Counted from the first letter of the stretch, positions 14,045-23,891 are shown. The stretch is DNA of 48,382 bases from Bradyrhizobiaceae bacterium (GCA_003963435.1 RXJC01000457.1:1-48382), one strand, 5' to 3'. A program made the numbers and translations. Notes: generated from the letters alone by a model not told the origin.

Positions 14045-17000
14045 CACGCTGCCTCCCGCTCGCCGACGCGCTGGATCGGGTAGGTGCCGATCAGCTTGCC
14101 GATGATGGTCGCGCCGTCCGCGCCGACGGGCACGAAGAAGCGGAGCTTCCACGAGATGATCTCGCTGAAGAGGCCAAAGGCGCGCAGGCGCTCGCGCATC
14201 GCGTCGGTGAAGCCGGAGAGTTCGATGCGATCGGCGCCCATGACGCGCACGCGACGGAGTTGGAGGCCTTCGGCGAGATCGAGGATTGTCTTGCCCTCGA
14301 TGAGCGCGGCATAGGCATGGTCGGCGGACAGGTTCGTCGTTCCGACTGTCGTGGCGTTGGCGACCCATGCGGGCGACACGCGGCGGCCGATGATCCGTTC
14401 CCCGTCATCGGTCTGGAGCCGATAGACACGGCTCGACTCGTTGGGCAGCCGCTTCCAGATCGGCAGCAGCAGGCCAGCGACGATGTGGATCGTGGAATCG
14501 GAATAGGCTGGCACCTCCGCGATCTCGGCGTTCCAGGCGGCGGTGAACTCGGCGCGACTGGCGGCGATCCAATGGCTTTCGTCCATCATGCGGATGGAGG
14601 CGTGATGCTGCTCCATCGGCCGGATCAGCCGCACGCGGCGTTCGATCTCCCCGTCGTCGAGCATCAGCGAAGGCGCTGGAAGCTGAACCGCGGCGCGGTG
14701 GGAGCGCTCGTTGACCAGCAACTTGGCGACCGGATCGTCGAGCCAAGCCATCGCCTCCTCGGCGGTCATCGGCCGGTTGCGCTCGCGCTGTTGGATGGTC
14801 AGCAGGCTGGTTTCCGCGCCGGTGCCGGGATGGGTGTAGATGGTCTGGCGATCGGTGACGACGAAGCTCTCCGCGCGCAGCGTCTCCAGTCCGATGTCGT
14901 AGATGCCGGCGGCGATCGCGCCCTCGACCTTGGCGGTCAGAAGCTGCTCGAAGGCGGCGAACAGGACGTCCTGCAGGTCGATGGTGAGCGCGAGCAGGCG
15001 GTTGAGAAAGGTTGTGATCGGCGGGAGCTCGTCCTTGATGCCGTTGTCGTCCATCAGCTTCAGGCCGGTCGTGTCCTCGAACCGCTGGAGCGAGCACCCT
15101 TCGATCTTGCCGCGGACGATCAGGATGTAGAGCTGGCGAAGCGCATCGCGCGCATAGTGGCTCTCCAGATTGTCCTCGGGTCGGAACAGGCCCTGGCCGC
15201 CGGTCTGGCGCTGTCCGCGCGTGATCGCGCCCAGCGTGTCGAGCCGGCGCGCGATGGTCGATAGGAAGCGCTTCTCCGCCTTCACATTGGTCGCGATCGG
15301 ACGGAAGAGCGGCGGCTGCGCCTGGTTGGTGCGGTGGGTGCGGCCGAGGCCTTGGATCGCGGCGTCGGCTTTCCAGCCCGGCTCAAGCAGATAGTGGACG
15401 CGAAGCCGCGTGTTCCGTGCCGACAGCTCCGCATGGTAGCTGCGGCCCGTACCGCCGGCATCGCTGAACACGAGCACGCGCTTCATGTCGTCCATGAAGG
15501 CCTGGGTCTCGGCGAGATTGGCGGACGCCGCGCGGGTCTCGACCACAAGGCGCTGTCCCTTGCGCACGATACGACGCGAGCGGCCGGTGACTTCGGCCAC
15601 CACGTCCGCGCCGAAATGCTGGACGATCTGGTCGAGCGCGCCCGGCACCGGCGGAAGGCTCGCGAGTTTCTCGATCAGCTCGGTGCGGCGGGCGACCGCC
15701 TCGCGGCTCTCGACCGGCTGGCCGTCGCGAAAGACCGGACGCGAGGACATATTGCCCTCGCCGTCGCTGAAGGGCTCGTAGAGCTGCACCGGGAAGGAAT
15801 GGGCGAGATAATCGAGGACATATTCGCGGGGCGTGATGTCGACGCGAATGTCATTCCACTCCTCGGTCGGAACTTCGGCCAAGCGCCGTTCCATCAGCGC
15901 CTCGCCGGTCGAGACGATCTGGATGACCGCGGAATGCCCGGCCTCCAGGTCCGCCGCGATCGAGCGGATCAACGTCGGCGTCTTCATCGATGTTAGCAGA
16001 TGACCGAAGAAACGCTGCTTGGCGCTTTCGAAGGCGGAGCGCGCGGCGGATTTGGCCTGGCGGTTCAACGTCCCGGTCGAGCCGGTGATGTTGGCCGCCT
16101 GCATGGCCGCATCGAGATGGTTGTGGATGATGGCGAAGGCGCCGGCATAAGCATCGTAGATGCGCCGCTGCTCGGCGGTCAGCTCGTGCTCGACCAGCTC
16201 ATATTCGACGCCGTCGAACGACAGCGATCGGGCGGTGTAGAGGCCGAGCGCGCGAAGGTCGCGGGCAAGCACCTCCATCGCCGCGACGCCGCCGGCCTCG
16301 ATCGCCTCGACAAACTCGGCGCGGGTCGAGAAGGGAAAATCGTCGCCACCCCACAGACCGAGGCGCTGCGCGTAGGCAAGGTTCTGGACCGTGGTGGCGC
16401 CGGTGGCGGAGACATAGACGACGCGGGCATTGGGCAAGGCGTGCTGCAGGCGAAGCCCCGCGCGCCCTTGCTGCGAGGGCGTGACATCGCCCCGTTCTCC
16501 CTTGCCGCCGCCAGCGTTCTGCATCGCGTGCGCCTCGTCGAAAATGATCACTCCGTCGAAATCGGAGCCCAACCATTCGACGATCTGCTTGACCCGCGAA
16601 ACCTTCTCGCCGCGGTCGTCGGAACGCAGCGTGGCATAGGTTGTAAATAGGACGCCTTCCGGCAGAGCGATCGGCTTGCCCCGCGGGAAGCGCGAGAGCG
16701 GCGTGACCAGCAGGCGCTCCATGCCGAGTGCGGACCAGTCGCGCTGCGCATCCTCAATCAGCTTGTCGGATTTGGAGATCCAGACCGCCTTGCGCCGGCC
16801 CTGCATCCAGTTGTCGAGCACGATGCTGGCCGACTCGCGCCCCTTTCCGACGCCGGTGCCGTCGCCGATGAAGAAGCCGCGGCGGAAGCGGACGACGCCG
16901 TTTGCATCATCGGCGGCGGCCGCCACGACATCGAAAGTGTCGTCGATGGTCCAGGAACCTGCGAGAAAATCGGAATGGGCTTCGCCCGCGAAGATCAGGG

Positions 17001-18357
17001 TTTCGAGCTGGGAGTCTGAGAGCGAGTCCATGATGGTCGCTGGCAGCGTCGGCCGATAGCTCGGCTTGGGCGGGGCGACCGAGGCCATGGCGGCGGATTG
17101 CACGAGCTTGGTGGGATGGGCCTGAGAGCCGGGAATACGGATCGTCTGCAATCCGTATTGCTCGTAGATCGCGTCGCTGAGGCGGGCGCCCTCGGCCGGG
17201 GTCCAGTCGACGGTCTCATAGGCGAGCGGCACGCCCTCGGGATCGGCGAGGCCCACGCGGGTCGCCGATGTCGCCGCGGTGCGCGCGAGATAGCCGCGAA
17301 CGGTGCGCGGCGTGGCGCCGGTCGGCATGACCTGAACAGCAGGCGCGACAGCCAGGCGCGGCGGCACATGCTCGGCGATCCACGTCATCAGCGTGGCGAT
17401 GTCGGGAGCGGTGCCGGGGGACGCCGGAAATGCGGATGGCTCGTCGGCCGGGATCTTGTCGATCACGGTCAGCCGGGTTTCGACGGTCGTGCCGTGCTTG
17501 GCATAGACTGAGCCATGGACGGCGGCGGTGAACACGACGCGGCCCCTCTCCTGCAGGCGGACGAAGGCGTCGCGCCAGGCCGGTATGTCGGGGCCGAAAT
17601 TCGCGCCGGTGATCGCGACCAGGCGCCCGCCATCGGCGAGCCGCGCGAGCGCGGATGCGAGATGGCGATAGGCTGCGTCGGCGACACGCCCCTCGACATT
17701 GGCGAGGACCGAGAATGGCGGGTTCATCACCACGATTGTTGGGACGGTCGCCGGGTCGAGATGATCGTCGATCTGGGCTGCGTCGAAGCGGGTCACGGGA
17801 ATGGCCGGAAAGAGGGAGGAGATGAGTGCGGCCCGGGTTTCGGCGAGTTCGTTGAGGACAAGCGTGCCGCCGGCGATCTCGGCGAGGATGGCGAGCAGGC
17901 CGGTGCCGGCCGATGGTTCGAGCACGCGATCGGCGGGTGTGATGGCGGCCGCAGTGATCGCGGCCAGGCCGAGCGGGATCGGCGTCGAGAATTGCTGGAA
18001 GGCCTGCGCCTCCTCGGAGCGGCGCGTGTGGGTGGGCAGAAGTCCCGCGATCTTGCCGAACAGAGGAACCGCCGCAGCCGGAGACCCGGCTTTGCGCAAA
18101 AGCGCCTTTCCGTATTTGCGGAGCATGAGGACGGTTGCGGCTTCGCAGGCGTCATAGGCGTCCTTCCAGTCCCAGGCGCCGGCAGTATCGGACGCGCCGA
18201 AGGCGGTCTCCATGGCGGTGCGCAAGACCGCGGCGTCGATGCGCTCGCCGCGCTCGATGTGAGGAAGGAGGAGAAGTGCCGCGGCATGGATGGCGGCAGC
18301 GTCGGTCGGCTGATCGGCGGCGGTCGGCAGCGCCGCCGCAAGGGTGTGAGCATTCAT
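14044..18357 (-). CDS. Methyltransferase-strawberry notch helicase fusion
   Basis: 1437 aa from the ATG at 18357 (MNAHTLAAALPTAADQ), with GAGGA upstream. Residues 120-300 form an adenine-type methyltransferase-like domain (EPSAGTG at 147-153, NPPF at 212-215). From about 430 follows the strawberry-notch SF2 helicase: Walker A GDGTGVGKG at 498-506, DEAH at 607-610 (GVIIFDEAHAMQN), and helicase C-terminal motifs near EPGWKADAAIQGLGRTHR. It is a backbone gene of these ICEs and probably modifies or protects element DNA during transfer; that role is inferred. Translationally coupled to the Toprim gene. Confidence 0.93.
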   Translation of the reverse strand: MNAHTLAAALPTAADQPTDAAAIHAAALLLLPHIERGERIDAAVLRTAMETAFGASDTAGAWDWKDAYDACEAATVLMLRKYGKALLRKAGSPAAAVPLFGKIAGLLPTHTRRSEEAQAFQQFSTPIPLGLAAITAAAITPADRVLEPSAGTGLLAILAEIAGGTLVLNELAETRAALISSLFPAIPVTRFDAAQIDDHLDPATVPTIVVMNPPFSVLANVEGRVADAAYRHLASALARLADGGRLVAITGANFGPDIPAWRDAFVRLQERGRVVFTAAVHGSVYAKHGTTVETRLTVIDKIPADEPSAFPASPGTAPDIATLMTWIAEHVPPRLAVAPAVQVMPTGATPRTVRGYLARTAATSATRVGLADPEGVPLAYETVDWTPAEGARLSDAIYEQYGLQTIRIPGSQAHPTKLVQSAAMASVAPPKPSYRPTLPATIMDSLSDSQLETLIFAGEAHSDFLAGSWTIDDTFDVVAAAADDANGVVRFRRGFFIGDGTGVGKGRESASIVLDNWMQGRRKAVWISKSDKLIEDAQRDWSALGMERLLVTPLSRFPRGKPIALPEGVLFTTYATLRSDDRGEKVSRVKQIVEWLGSDFDGVIIFDEAHAMQNAGGGKGERGDVTPSQQGRAGLRLQHALPNARVVYVSATGATTVQNLAYAQRLGLWGGDDFPFSTRAEFVEAIEAGGVAAMEVLARDLRALGLYTARSLSFDGVEYELVEHELTAEQRRIYDAYAGAFAIIHNHLDAAMQAANITGSTGTLNRQAKSAARSAFESAKQRFFGHLLTSMKTPTLIRSIAADLEAGHSAVIQIVSTGEALMERRLAEVPTEEWNDIRVDITPREYVLDYLAHSFPVQLYEPFSDGEGNMSSRPVFRDGQPVESREAVARRTELIEKLASLPPVPGALDQIVQHFGADVVAEVTGRSRRIVRKGQRLVVETRAASANLAETQAFMDDMKRVLVFSDAGGTGRSYHAELSARNTRLRVHYLLEPGWKADAAIQGLGRTHRTNQAQPPLFRPIATNVKAEKRFLSTIARRLDTLGAITRGQRQTGGQGLFRPEDNLESHYARDALRQLYILIVRGKIEGCSLQRFEDTTGLKLMDDNGIKDELPPITTFLNRLLALTIDLQDVLFAAFEQLLTAKVEGAIAAGIYDIGLETLRAESFVVTDRQTIYTHPGTGAETSLLTIQQRERNRPMTAEEAMAWLDDPVAKLLVNERSHRAAVQLPAPSLMLDDGEIERRVRLIRPMEQHHASIRMMDESHWIAASRAEFTAAWNAEIAEVPAYSDSTIHIVAGLLLPIWKRLPNESSRVYRLQTDDGERIIGRRVSPAWVANATTVGTTNLSADHAYAALIEGKTILDLAEGLQLRRVRVMGADRIELSGFTDAMRERLRAFGLFSEIISWKLRFFVPVGADGATIIGKLIGTYPIQRVGEREAA

Positions 18358-18381
18358 GGGAGACGTCCTCGGGAGAGCGGA

Positions 18382-18456
18382 GCGGGAAAGCCCGCCGGCG
18401 CTCTCTCTCGGACCGGACGGGCTCAAACCCGTCCCGGCCTTCCTCTCGCTCTCAAG
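18382..18456 (-). promoter_or_regulatory. Repeated 5' leader element, copy 1 (upstream of methylase/helicase)
   Basis: On the minus strand the leader of the large helicase gene contains a GAGAGCGAGAGG block, a small GACGGG/CCCGTC hairpin, then GAGAGAGAG followed by a CCGGCGGGC arm that can pair back with GCCCGTCCGG. It matches the leaders of the ORF at 18507, parB and DUF932 in arrangement. The layout resembles the radC RNA motif reported upstream of mobile-element DNA-processing genes; that match is from memory. Confidence 0.5.
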
Positions 18457-18506
18457 GGGCGCGGCCCGGCCGCGCCATCAAGCGACAGACAATGGTCTCG
18501 ATGATG

Positions 18507-18920
18507 TCAGGCACCATCGCCGCCATCGATCACCTCGGCGAGCCAACCGTTGGTATAGATCCACGCCACAGTTTCGCCGGTCGCGAGATCGAGGACATGC
18601 GCGCCGCCACCGAAGCCATCGAGACGCGGCCGGGAGCAGGTGTTGGCGTACTGAAAGCCCCATCGGCCGGTGAGGTGGAATTCGGCGGCGCAGCGTATGA
18701 CGAACTGGATCAGCCGTTCGGGATCGCCGGTGACATCGTCGCGCATCCAGAGTTTGGAGCCGCCATGCTCGGGCTGGATGGACAGGAGGAAGCCATCGGA
18801 CGGCGGTTCCTCGGATGCTCCGTCCTCGGACAGTTGGTTGTAGAGATCGAGCGCGCGGGCTGCGGTCTCGGGCGTGCCGACATCGAGCAGGCATGAGAAA
18901 TGGGTGAAATAGTCGGCCAT
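18507..18920 (-). CDS. Conserved ICE hypothetical protein
   Basis: 137 aa from the ATG at 18920 (MADYFTHFSCLLDVGTPETA), with GGGAG 7 nt upstream. Compact soluble alpha/beta protein with conserved-looking aromatic and Gly motifs (FLLSIQPEHGGSKLWMRDD, WGFQYANTCSRPRLDGFGGG, HVLDLATGETVAWI). No known domain recognised. It lies between parB and the helicase gene and carries its own copy of the repeated leader element, which suggests co-regulation with them. Function unknown. Confidence 0.8.
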   Translation of the reverse strand: MADYFTHFSCLLDVGTPETAARALDLYNQLSEDGASEEPPSDGFLLSIQPEHGGSKLWMRDDVTGDPERLIQFVIRCAAEFHLTGRWGFQYANTCSRPRLDGFGGGAHVLDLATGETVAWIYTNGWLAEVIDGGDGA

Positions 18921-18952
18921 GAGGCCACTCCCGGAGAGCAGGGAACGGGAGA

Positions 18953-19018
18953 GCCGGCAGGCGCTCTCTCCTCCATGTCCGGCTCGCCACGTCCGGGCCA
19001 AACTCTCCCTCTCGATCG
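18953..19018 (-). promoter_or_regulatory. Repeated 5' leader element, copy 2
   Basis: In the leader of the 18507-18920 gene, GAGAGGGAGAG is followed by GAGCCGG, GGAGGAGAGAGCG and CCGGCTC. The GAGCCGG/CCGGCTC arms can pair and display the GAGAGAG core, as in the other three copies. Confidence 0.5.
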
Positions 19019-19027
19019 GCGCGCATG

Positions 19028-19062
19028 AAAAAAGCCCGACGCCCCCGAAGGGACGCCGGGCT
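19028..19062 (-). terminator. Rho-independent terminator after parB
   Basis: On the minus strand, 25 nt after the parB stop, a 12-bp stem (arms 19051-19062 and 19033-19044, with G-U pairs) with a six-nt loop is followed directly by a run of six T residues (19033-19028). It has full intrinsic-terminator form. Confidence 0.85.
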
Positions 19063-19086
19063 CGTCAAGTCAGATGAGGACCGCCG

Positions 19087-21225
19087 TCACTCCGCGGCGG
19101 CGAGGTGCCGTTCCTCCTCATCATCGGTGTTGGTCTCCTCGTCATCGCCGTCGAGGAAGTCCGGCAACGCCTCGTCGCCCTCGCCAGAGTCCGCCTCGGT
19201 GCTTTCGGCATCGGCGCCGGAATTGCGCAGCGGTTCGGGCAGCCAGCCCGTCTCGGCGAGGAGACGTTCGGCTTCGGTCGCCATGTCGCCCTTCTTCAGA
19301 TGTGCGATGAGTTGGGCGGCGCGCTCGCCGGCGCCTTCACGCACCGCTTCGAGGATGCGGGGCTTGGTGACGCGGCCGAGATAGTTGGCGACGGTCGGCC
19401 GCCACCCGGCTTCGGCCATGTCGAGCCCGACCGCCAGCGACAGGCGATCGGCTTCGGCGATGCGCTGTTCGACACTATGCGCCGAGACACGGCCACCGTA
19501 GCGATCGGCCCGCTCATAAAGCGCATTGACGCCGAACGAAGCGCAATGGGCGAAGAGTTCGGCCTGTTCGGGGCCAGTCAGTGCGGCCAGCCCATCCCAG
19601 AGATCAGCGACTTTGGCCGGGAGCCGTTTGCGCCAGCTATCGTGCCGGGCCTCGATCGCCTTGGCATAGACGCTGTCACGAAGCCCTTCGGGCTGCGAAT
19701 GGAAGGTCGTGCCCCGCACGCTGACCTCCATCGCGAAGCCGTACTGGCTGCCGCCGTAGAACACGTCCTGGCAGAACTTGTGCAGGACGGCGACGAAGGC
19801 GACCGAGGGATCGGTGGCGAGCTTGTCGCGGAGCGCGAGGGTGCGATCGGCGGTCAGCTCCGTGATCAGTCGATCGGGGAGCGGCTTGATCGTGTCGTCC
19901 TCGTCCTCCTCCTCGGGCTCGGCAGGTTTGCCGCAGATGGTGATGACCGCGCGCTGGACCGAAGGCGACGCCGGATAGTCAGCGTCATCGTCGCCGCCAT
20001 CCTGCTCTTCACCCTCGCCATCGCCCGCCTGGTTGGCGATCTCGTCCTCGGGTCGGACATAGCCGCGGTCGATCGACAGCGTGCCGTCGGCGTCCAGGCT
20101 GACGAAGACCCCGGCGATCGCGATGTCGGCGGGTTCGTAGTGGACCGGCCGCTCGTCGAAGCTGGCGAGCGCGGTTTCGATTTCGCCAAGGCGCTGATCG
20201 ATCTCGTCCGGCAACTCGTCGGCGTTCTCATATTCGGCCTCCAGCTTGGCGCACTCGGCGTTGAGCGCCTCGATGGTCGCCTGTTCGTCAGCCGTCAGGT
20301 CGAGCGGCGTGCCCACGATCTCGCGCAGGCCGTGGGTGGCGCCATAGGGGAAGCTCATCGCCACCTCGATCCATTTCCAGCCTTCGCCGGCGATCGCTTC
20401 GGCGGAGGCTTTCAGCTTGTCGGCGACCAGGCGATCGAGCAGCGCAGGATCCTGCAGCCAGCCGCCGTCGTCATCCTGGAAGAGATCGCGCAGCACGCAG
20501 CCGCCGTTGGTTTCATAGGCATCGATGCCGACGAATACGGCCCGCTTGTCGGATGCGCGGACGGCGGTCTCGGTCAGCATGCGCCGGATCTGGTAGGGTT
20601 CCCTCTGCCAGCTATTGCGAACCGACTCCCAGACCTGCTCCTGACGCGCATGATCGTTGGTGACGGTGAAGGCCATGAGCTGTTCGAGCGTGATGCCGTC
20701 CTCGGCATAGATATCGAGCAATGACGGCGAGACGGCCGCGAGGCGAAGCCGCTGCTTCACGACCTGGACGGACGCGAAGAATGCAGCCGCAATCGCCTCC
20801 TCGGTCATGCCCTTCTCGCGCATCGCCTGGAACGCGCGGAACTGGTCGAGAGGATGCAGCGGGGCGCGTTCGATATTCTCGGCCAGCGACACCTCGTCGA
20901 CGAGGATGTCGGCATTGGCGTCCGACACCACGCACGGCACCTTGGAGGTCTTGGTGAGGCGCTTCTGCTTGACGAGGAGCTGCAGCGCGCGGAAGCGACG
21001 CCCGCCCGCCGGCACTTCGTACATGCCGGTTTCCTGGCCGTCGGCATCGAGCACCGGCCGGACGTGGAGGGACTGGATGAGACCGCGCCGGGTGATCGAC
21101 TCGGCCAGCTCGTCGATCGAGACGCCAGCCTTGACGCGGCGGACGTTCGACTGGCTCAGCACCAGCTTGTTGAAGGGGATGTCCTGCGCCGACGACAGGG
21201 TGATCTTCTGAATGGCAGTTGCCAT
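19087..21225 (-). CDS. parB: Large ParB/RepB/Spo0J-family protein
   Basis: 712 aa, more than twice the usual ParB length. The N-terminal ParB domain is clear: FNKLVLSQSNVRRVKAG, then EVPAGGRRFRALQLL and LAENIERAPLHPLDQFRAF, with an HTH-like region at about 150-200 (EEAIAAAFFASVQVVKQRL). The C-terminal 450 residues are a family-specific extension with acidic low-complexity stretches (about 400-445) and an acidic tail. It is not next to parA, so it may act in DNA processing or regulation instead of segregation. The start has GGAG 8 nt upstream and a repeated leader element. Confidence 0.9.
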   Translation of the reverse strand: MATAIQKITLSSAQDIPFNKLVLSQSNVRRVKAGVSIDELAESITRRGLIQSLHVRPVLDADGQETGMYEVPAGGRRFRALQLLVKQKRLTKTSKVPCVVSDANADILVDEVSLAENIERAPLHPLDQFRAFQAMREKGMTEEAIAAAFFASVQVVKQRLRLAAVSPSLLDIYAEDGITLEQLMAFTVTNDHARQEQVWESVRNSWQREPYQIRRMLTETAVRASDKRAVFVGIDAYETNGGCVLRDLFQDDDGGWLQDPALLDRLVADKLKASAEAIAGEGWKWIEVAMSFPYGATHGLREIVGTPLDLTADEQATIEALNAECAKLEAEYENADELPDEIDQRLGEIETALASFDERPVHYEPADIAIAGVFVSLDADGTLSIDRGYVRPEDEIANQAGDGEGEEQDGGDDDADYPASPSVQRAVITICGKPAEPEEEDEDDTIKPLPDRLITELTADRTLALRDKLATDPSVAFVAVLHKFCQDVFYGGSQYGFAMEVSVRGTTFHSQPEGLRDSVYAKAIEARHDSWRKRLPAKVADLWDGLAALTGPEQAELFAHCASFGVNALYERADRYGGRVSAHSVEQRIAEADRLSLAVGLDMAEAGWRPTVANYLGRVTKPRILEAVREGAGERAAQLIAHLKKGDMATEAERLLAETGWLPEPLRNSGADAESTEADSGEGDEALPDFLDGDDEETNTDDEEERHLAAAE

Positions 21226-21239
21226 GAGACTTACTCCGC

Positions 21240-21316
21240 GACGGGCGCCGAAAGCCTCTCTCTCGACCCTAAACCCGTCACGAAGCGAAGCACCGCCCTC
21301 TCACTCTAGGAGGGCA
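21240..21316 (-). promoter_or_regulatory. Repeated 5' leader element, copy 3 (upstream of parB)
   Basis: The parB leader has AGAGTGAGAG, then GACGGG (21279-21274), GAGAGAG, and the closing CCCGTC (21245-21240), so the GACGGG/CCCGTC arms enclose the GAGAGAG core. It is nearly the same sequence as the DUF932 leader. Confidence 0.6.
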
Positions 21317-21412
21317 GCGACACCATCAAACGCCATCGGTAAGGTCACTGCCAGAACCGGCGATGATCCCGCGCCAGTCCTTCGTATTCGCCCATGACGG
21401 CTTGATGCCGCC

Positions 21413-22531
21413 CTAGAAATTCGAGCGCGGTTCGATGCCGAGGAAGCGGATCATGTTGTCGGGCGCGACGAAGTTGACACCCGAACCCAAGCTGCGGTCG
21501 CCTGTTGCGACGAGGCGGCGGAAAATCGCTACCTTGTCAGGATGCATGGGGGCGCCGCCCCACACAGCGTCCTGTACATATCGCGCGATGAAACCGGCGA
21601 GGACGTCGGCGACCTGAATGCCGATAGAATCGTGCGATCGCTGGAATTGCAGGTCGGCCGCCTGCGAGAATTCGAAGTCGGCCGTCTGCAGGGGCAATTT
21701 CACGCCAAGCTGCGCCAGGTCCTCTGCGAGCTTCTTGTTGTGCAGAAGAATGTCTCCGAACTGCAATTGCTCGTCGTGGAACAGCGTCACGCCGGAAACC
21801 TGCTTTCGCGCGAAGCGATTGATCCGGGCGTAGATGTTGGTGAACGATGTCAGGTTCGGCAGAACCCAGAGCAGCTTCCCGGCGGGATTCTTGTCGGGAA
21901 TCGGTAATGCCCGCTCGACGGCCTTGGCTTTCGGCAGCTTGCGGAAGTCCTTCAAGCTGTCGCGCGCAAAACGGATGATCCCCGCCGCCACGTCAGTAGG
22001 CGGAACTCCGCTTCCCTGCGCCCACCGAATTATTTGCTTGTAAAGTTCGCGTATTTCCGCGTGGTCTCTGCTTTGGCAACATGCGGCAAAGGCGTGAGCC
22101 AGCTCGGGAGGTGCATATAGCGCCATGTAGTTCGCCATAACGCCCTTCATCCAAAGGGCGCCAGGTTGAGTGTCGCATTCCCCCACATAGGGCACCACCA
22201 TTCGCTCGATGATGTTCACGACAACGAAGAAGTGCTTGTCGACAAGCTCGATAAAGATTGGGGCGCGGCGCGTCTCAAGGAGGTCCAGAAGATCAAAGAT
22301 GAAGCGCGGCTTGTCATAAGCCTGTTTTGATTTGAGCTCCGACGACTGGATGCGGTGCGCCTTTTTTAGTGCGCCCAATTTATCGGTGAAGTCCTGGTCG
22401 AGCGTGCAGCCGAATGCAGCCAAGGCGAACATGCGCTGTTCGACGAAGTAGGAGTCGATTTTGACCGTGCTCAGGTCGCCGGTATTGCCGCTTTCATCGA
22501 TGTAATATTCCGCAGGCGCCTGCTCTAGCAT
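21413..22531 (-). CDS. DUF3800 domain-containing protein (cargo)
   Basis: 372 aa from the ATG at 22531 (MLEQAPAEYYIDESGNTGDL). The family signature is YYIDESGN near the N-terminus plus the C-terminal IGIQVADVLAGFIARY; DUF3800 proteins are predicted RNase H-fold nucleases often found in phages and defence islands. The larger frame extending to 23179 is read through the DUF932 gene and is not real. The gene has a weak ribosome-binding site, and its AT content looks higher than that of its neighbours. It interrupts the usual backbone order between parB and DUF932, so it was probably inserted later. Confidence 0.82.
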   Translation of the reverse strand: MLEQAPAEYYIDESGNTGDLSTVKIDSYFVEQRMFALAAFGCTLDQDFTDKLGALKKAHRIQSSELKSKQAYDKPRFIFDLLDLLETRRAPIFIELVDKHFFVVVNIIERMVVPYVGECDTQPGALWMKGVMANYMALYAPPELAHAFAACCQSRDHAEIRELYKQIIRWAQGSGVPPTDVAAGIIRFARDSLKDFRKLPKAKAVERALPIPDKNPAGKLLWVLPNLTSFTNIYARINRFARKQVSGVTLFHDEQLQFGDILLHNKKLAEDLAQLGVKLPLQTADFEFSQAADLQFQRSHDSIGIQVADVLAGFIARYVQDAVWGGAPMHPDKVAIFRRLVATGDRSLGSGVNFVAPDNMIRFLGIEPRSNF

Positions 22532-22682
22532 TCTGTATCCAGTCGCTCGTTTGGCGATTGTGCTCCATGCCGCACCACTGAATAGGTGACCTGGATCTGG
22601 GCCACAAGACAGCCCGGAAACAGTATGGCTAGGGGACGCAAAGCCGGAGACACGGACAACCGCATCTCCGGCATTGCGGGGA

Positions 22683-23876
22683 TCAGGCGGCGCGATCGAG
22701 CAGCTTCTTGGCCTTGCCTTCGAGCTCGAGCCGCGCGTCCTGGTGGGGCTTGTCGCGCGCGACGGCGGTGATGCCCTGGACGAAATCGAAGATGCTTTCC
22801 GGCGGGCGGCCTTCCTCGGCCAGCACCGCGTCGATGATTTTGCCCGTCTCGGCTTTCGAGAAGCCGCGGCGGCGCAGGAATTCGGTGCGCTCTTCGTCCT
22901 TGTGCGCGACGATGCGTTCGCGCGCCGCCTTGATGCCGGTGATGAACGGCTGCGGTGAGGAGTCCGCGAAGCTGAGCAAGGCCGGCGCCGCCTCATGGGC
23001 GAAGCGCGAAGCGGCGTATTTGGAATGGCGGATGGAGATCTCCTCGAAATCTTCGACGCCCCACAAATTGCGATTCTGGCACACGGCCCTGAGATAGAAG
23101 GACGCGATACCAAGGGTCTTGGCGCCCACTTCGCTGTTCCAGGCATAGAAGCCCCTGAAATAGAGATCGGGCGATCCATCCGCGAGCTTGCCGGCTTCGA
23201 TCGGATTCAGATCGTCGACGAGGAAAAGGAAGACGTCGCGATCGGAAGCGTAGAGCGTCGTGGTGTCCTTGGTGATGTCGACGCGCGGATTATAGACGCC
23301 GGTCGACCAGTCGAGGACACCGGGCACTTTCCAACGGGTGTCGCCGGTGCCGTTGCCGGCGATGCGCTGCACGGCTTCGACCAGCTCGTGGTCGTAGATC
23401 CGGCCGTAGTCGGGGCCGGTCACGGCGCGCAGCTCGACGCGGCCGTCGTCGGTCTCGAGGGTCTTGATCTGCTCGGCGCGGTGGGCGGTCAGCCCATATT
23501 GCAGGTTGATGCCGGCGAGCGCGGCGGGGAGCTGCCGCAGATAGGCGGCCGGCGCGCCGACCTGGCTCGCGAGCTGACCGAAACTCCAGTGCGTCGGAGC
23601 GATGGGCTTGTCGGCGCCTGGTAGGATCAGGGCAAGCCGTTCGGGATCGGTGCGGCTGGCTTCGACATGGATAAGCGCGGATTCGACAACGCGCGTTCGG
23701 CTGCGCTCGGTGCGCTCGCGGACGGTCCGGCCGAGTTCGGCGAGCGAGAGATAGCGCTCGTCGTCGGGTCGCGAGAACCACTCCGAGGAAACCCGACCGA
23801 TGCGCTCGCCGCGGTTGATGTCCACCTTCCAGCCGCCACTCACGTCGCGCCGGGCATCGAGAACCTGCATGTTCAT
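22683..23876 (-). CDS. DUF932 domain-containing protein
   Basis: 397 aa from the ATG at 23876 (MNMQVLDARRDVSG); an upstream ATG at 23891 overlaps the GGAG that best fits as ribosome-binding site for 23876. The DUF932 core includes HWSFGQLASQVGAPAAYLRQLP, then ALTAHRAEQIKTLE-like blocks and FYAWNSEVGAKTLGIASFYL. DUF932 proteins are phage- and plasmid-linked with unknown biochemistry. It carries the best-preserved copy of the leader shared with parB, suggesting joint control. Confidence 0.9.
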   Translation of the reverse strand: MNMQVLDARRDVSGGWKVDINRGERIGRVSSEWFSRPDDERYLSLAELGRTVRERTERSRTRVVESALIHVEASRTDPERLALILPGADKPIAPTHWSFGQLASQVGAPAAYLRQLPAALAGINLQYGLTAHRAEQIKTLETDDGRVELRAVTGPDYGRIYDHELVEAVQRIAGNGTGDTRWKVPGVLDWSTGVYNPRVDITKDTTTLYASDRDVFLFLVDDLNPIEAGKLADGSPDLYFRGFYAWNSEVGAKTLGIASFYLRAVCQNRNLWGVEDFEEISIRHSKYAASRFAHEAAPALLSFADSSPQPFITGIKAARERIVAHKDEERTEFLRRRGFSKAETGKIIDAVLAEEGRPPESIFDFVQGITAVARDKPHQDARLELEGKAKKLLDRAA

Positions 23877-23891
23877 GGGATCAAACTCCAT

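Noticed and set aside
14026..15264. Long plus-strand open frame opposite the helicase gene
   Set aside because: It lies antisense to the methylase/helicase gene, has no recognisable domain and is expected by chance at this GC content. The same holds for other long antisense frames, e.g. 1102-2061, 2438-4240, 19105-20724 and 46045-47730.
22532..23179. N-terminal extension of the DUF3800 protein to 588 aa
   Set aside because: The extra 216 residues are read out of frame through the DUF932 gene; YYIDESGN marks the true N-terminus near 22531.
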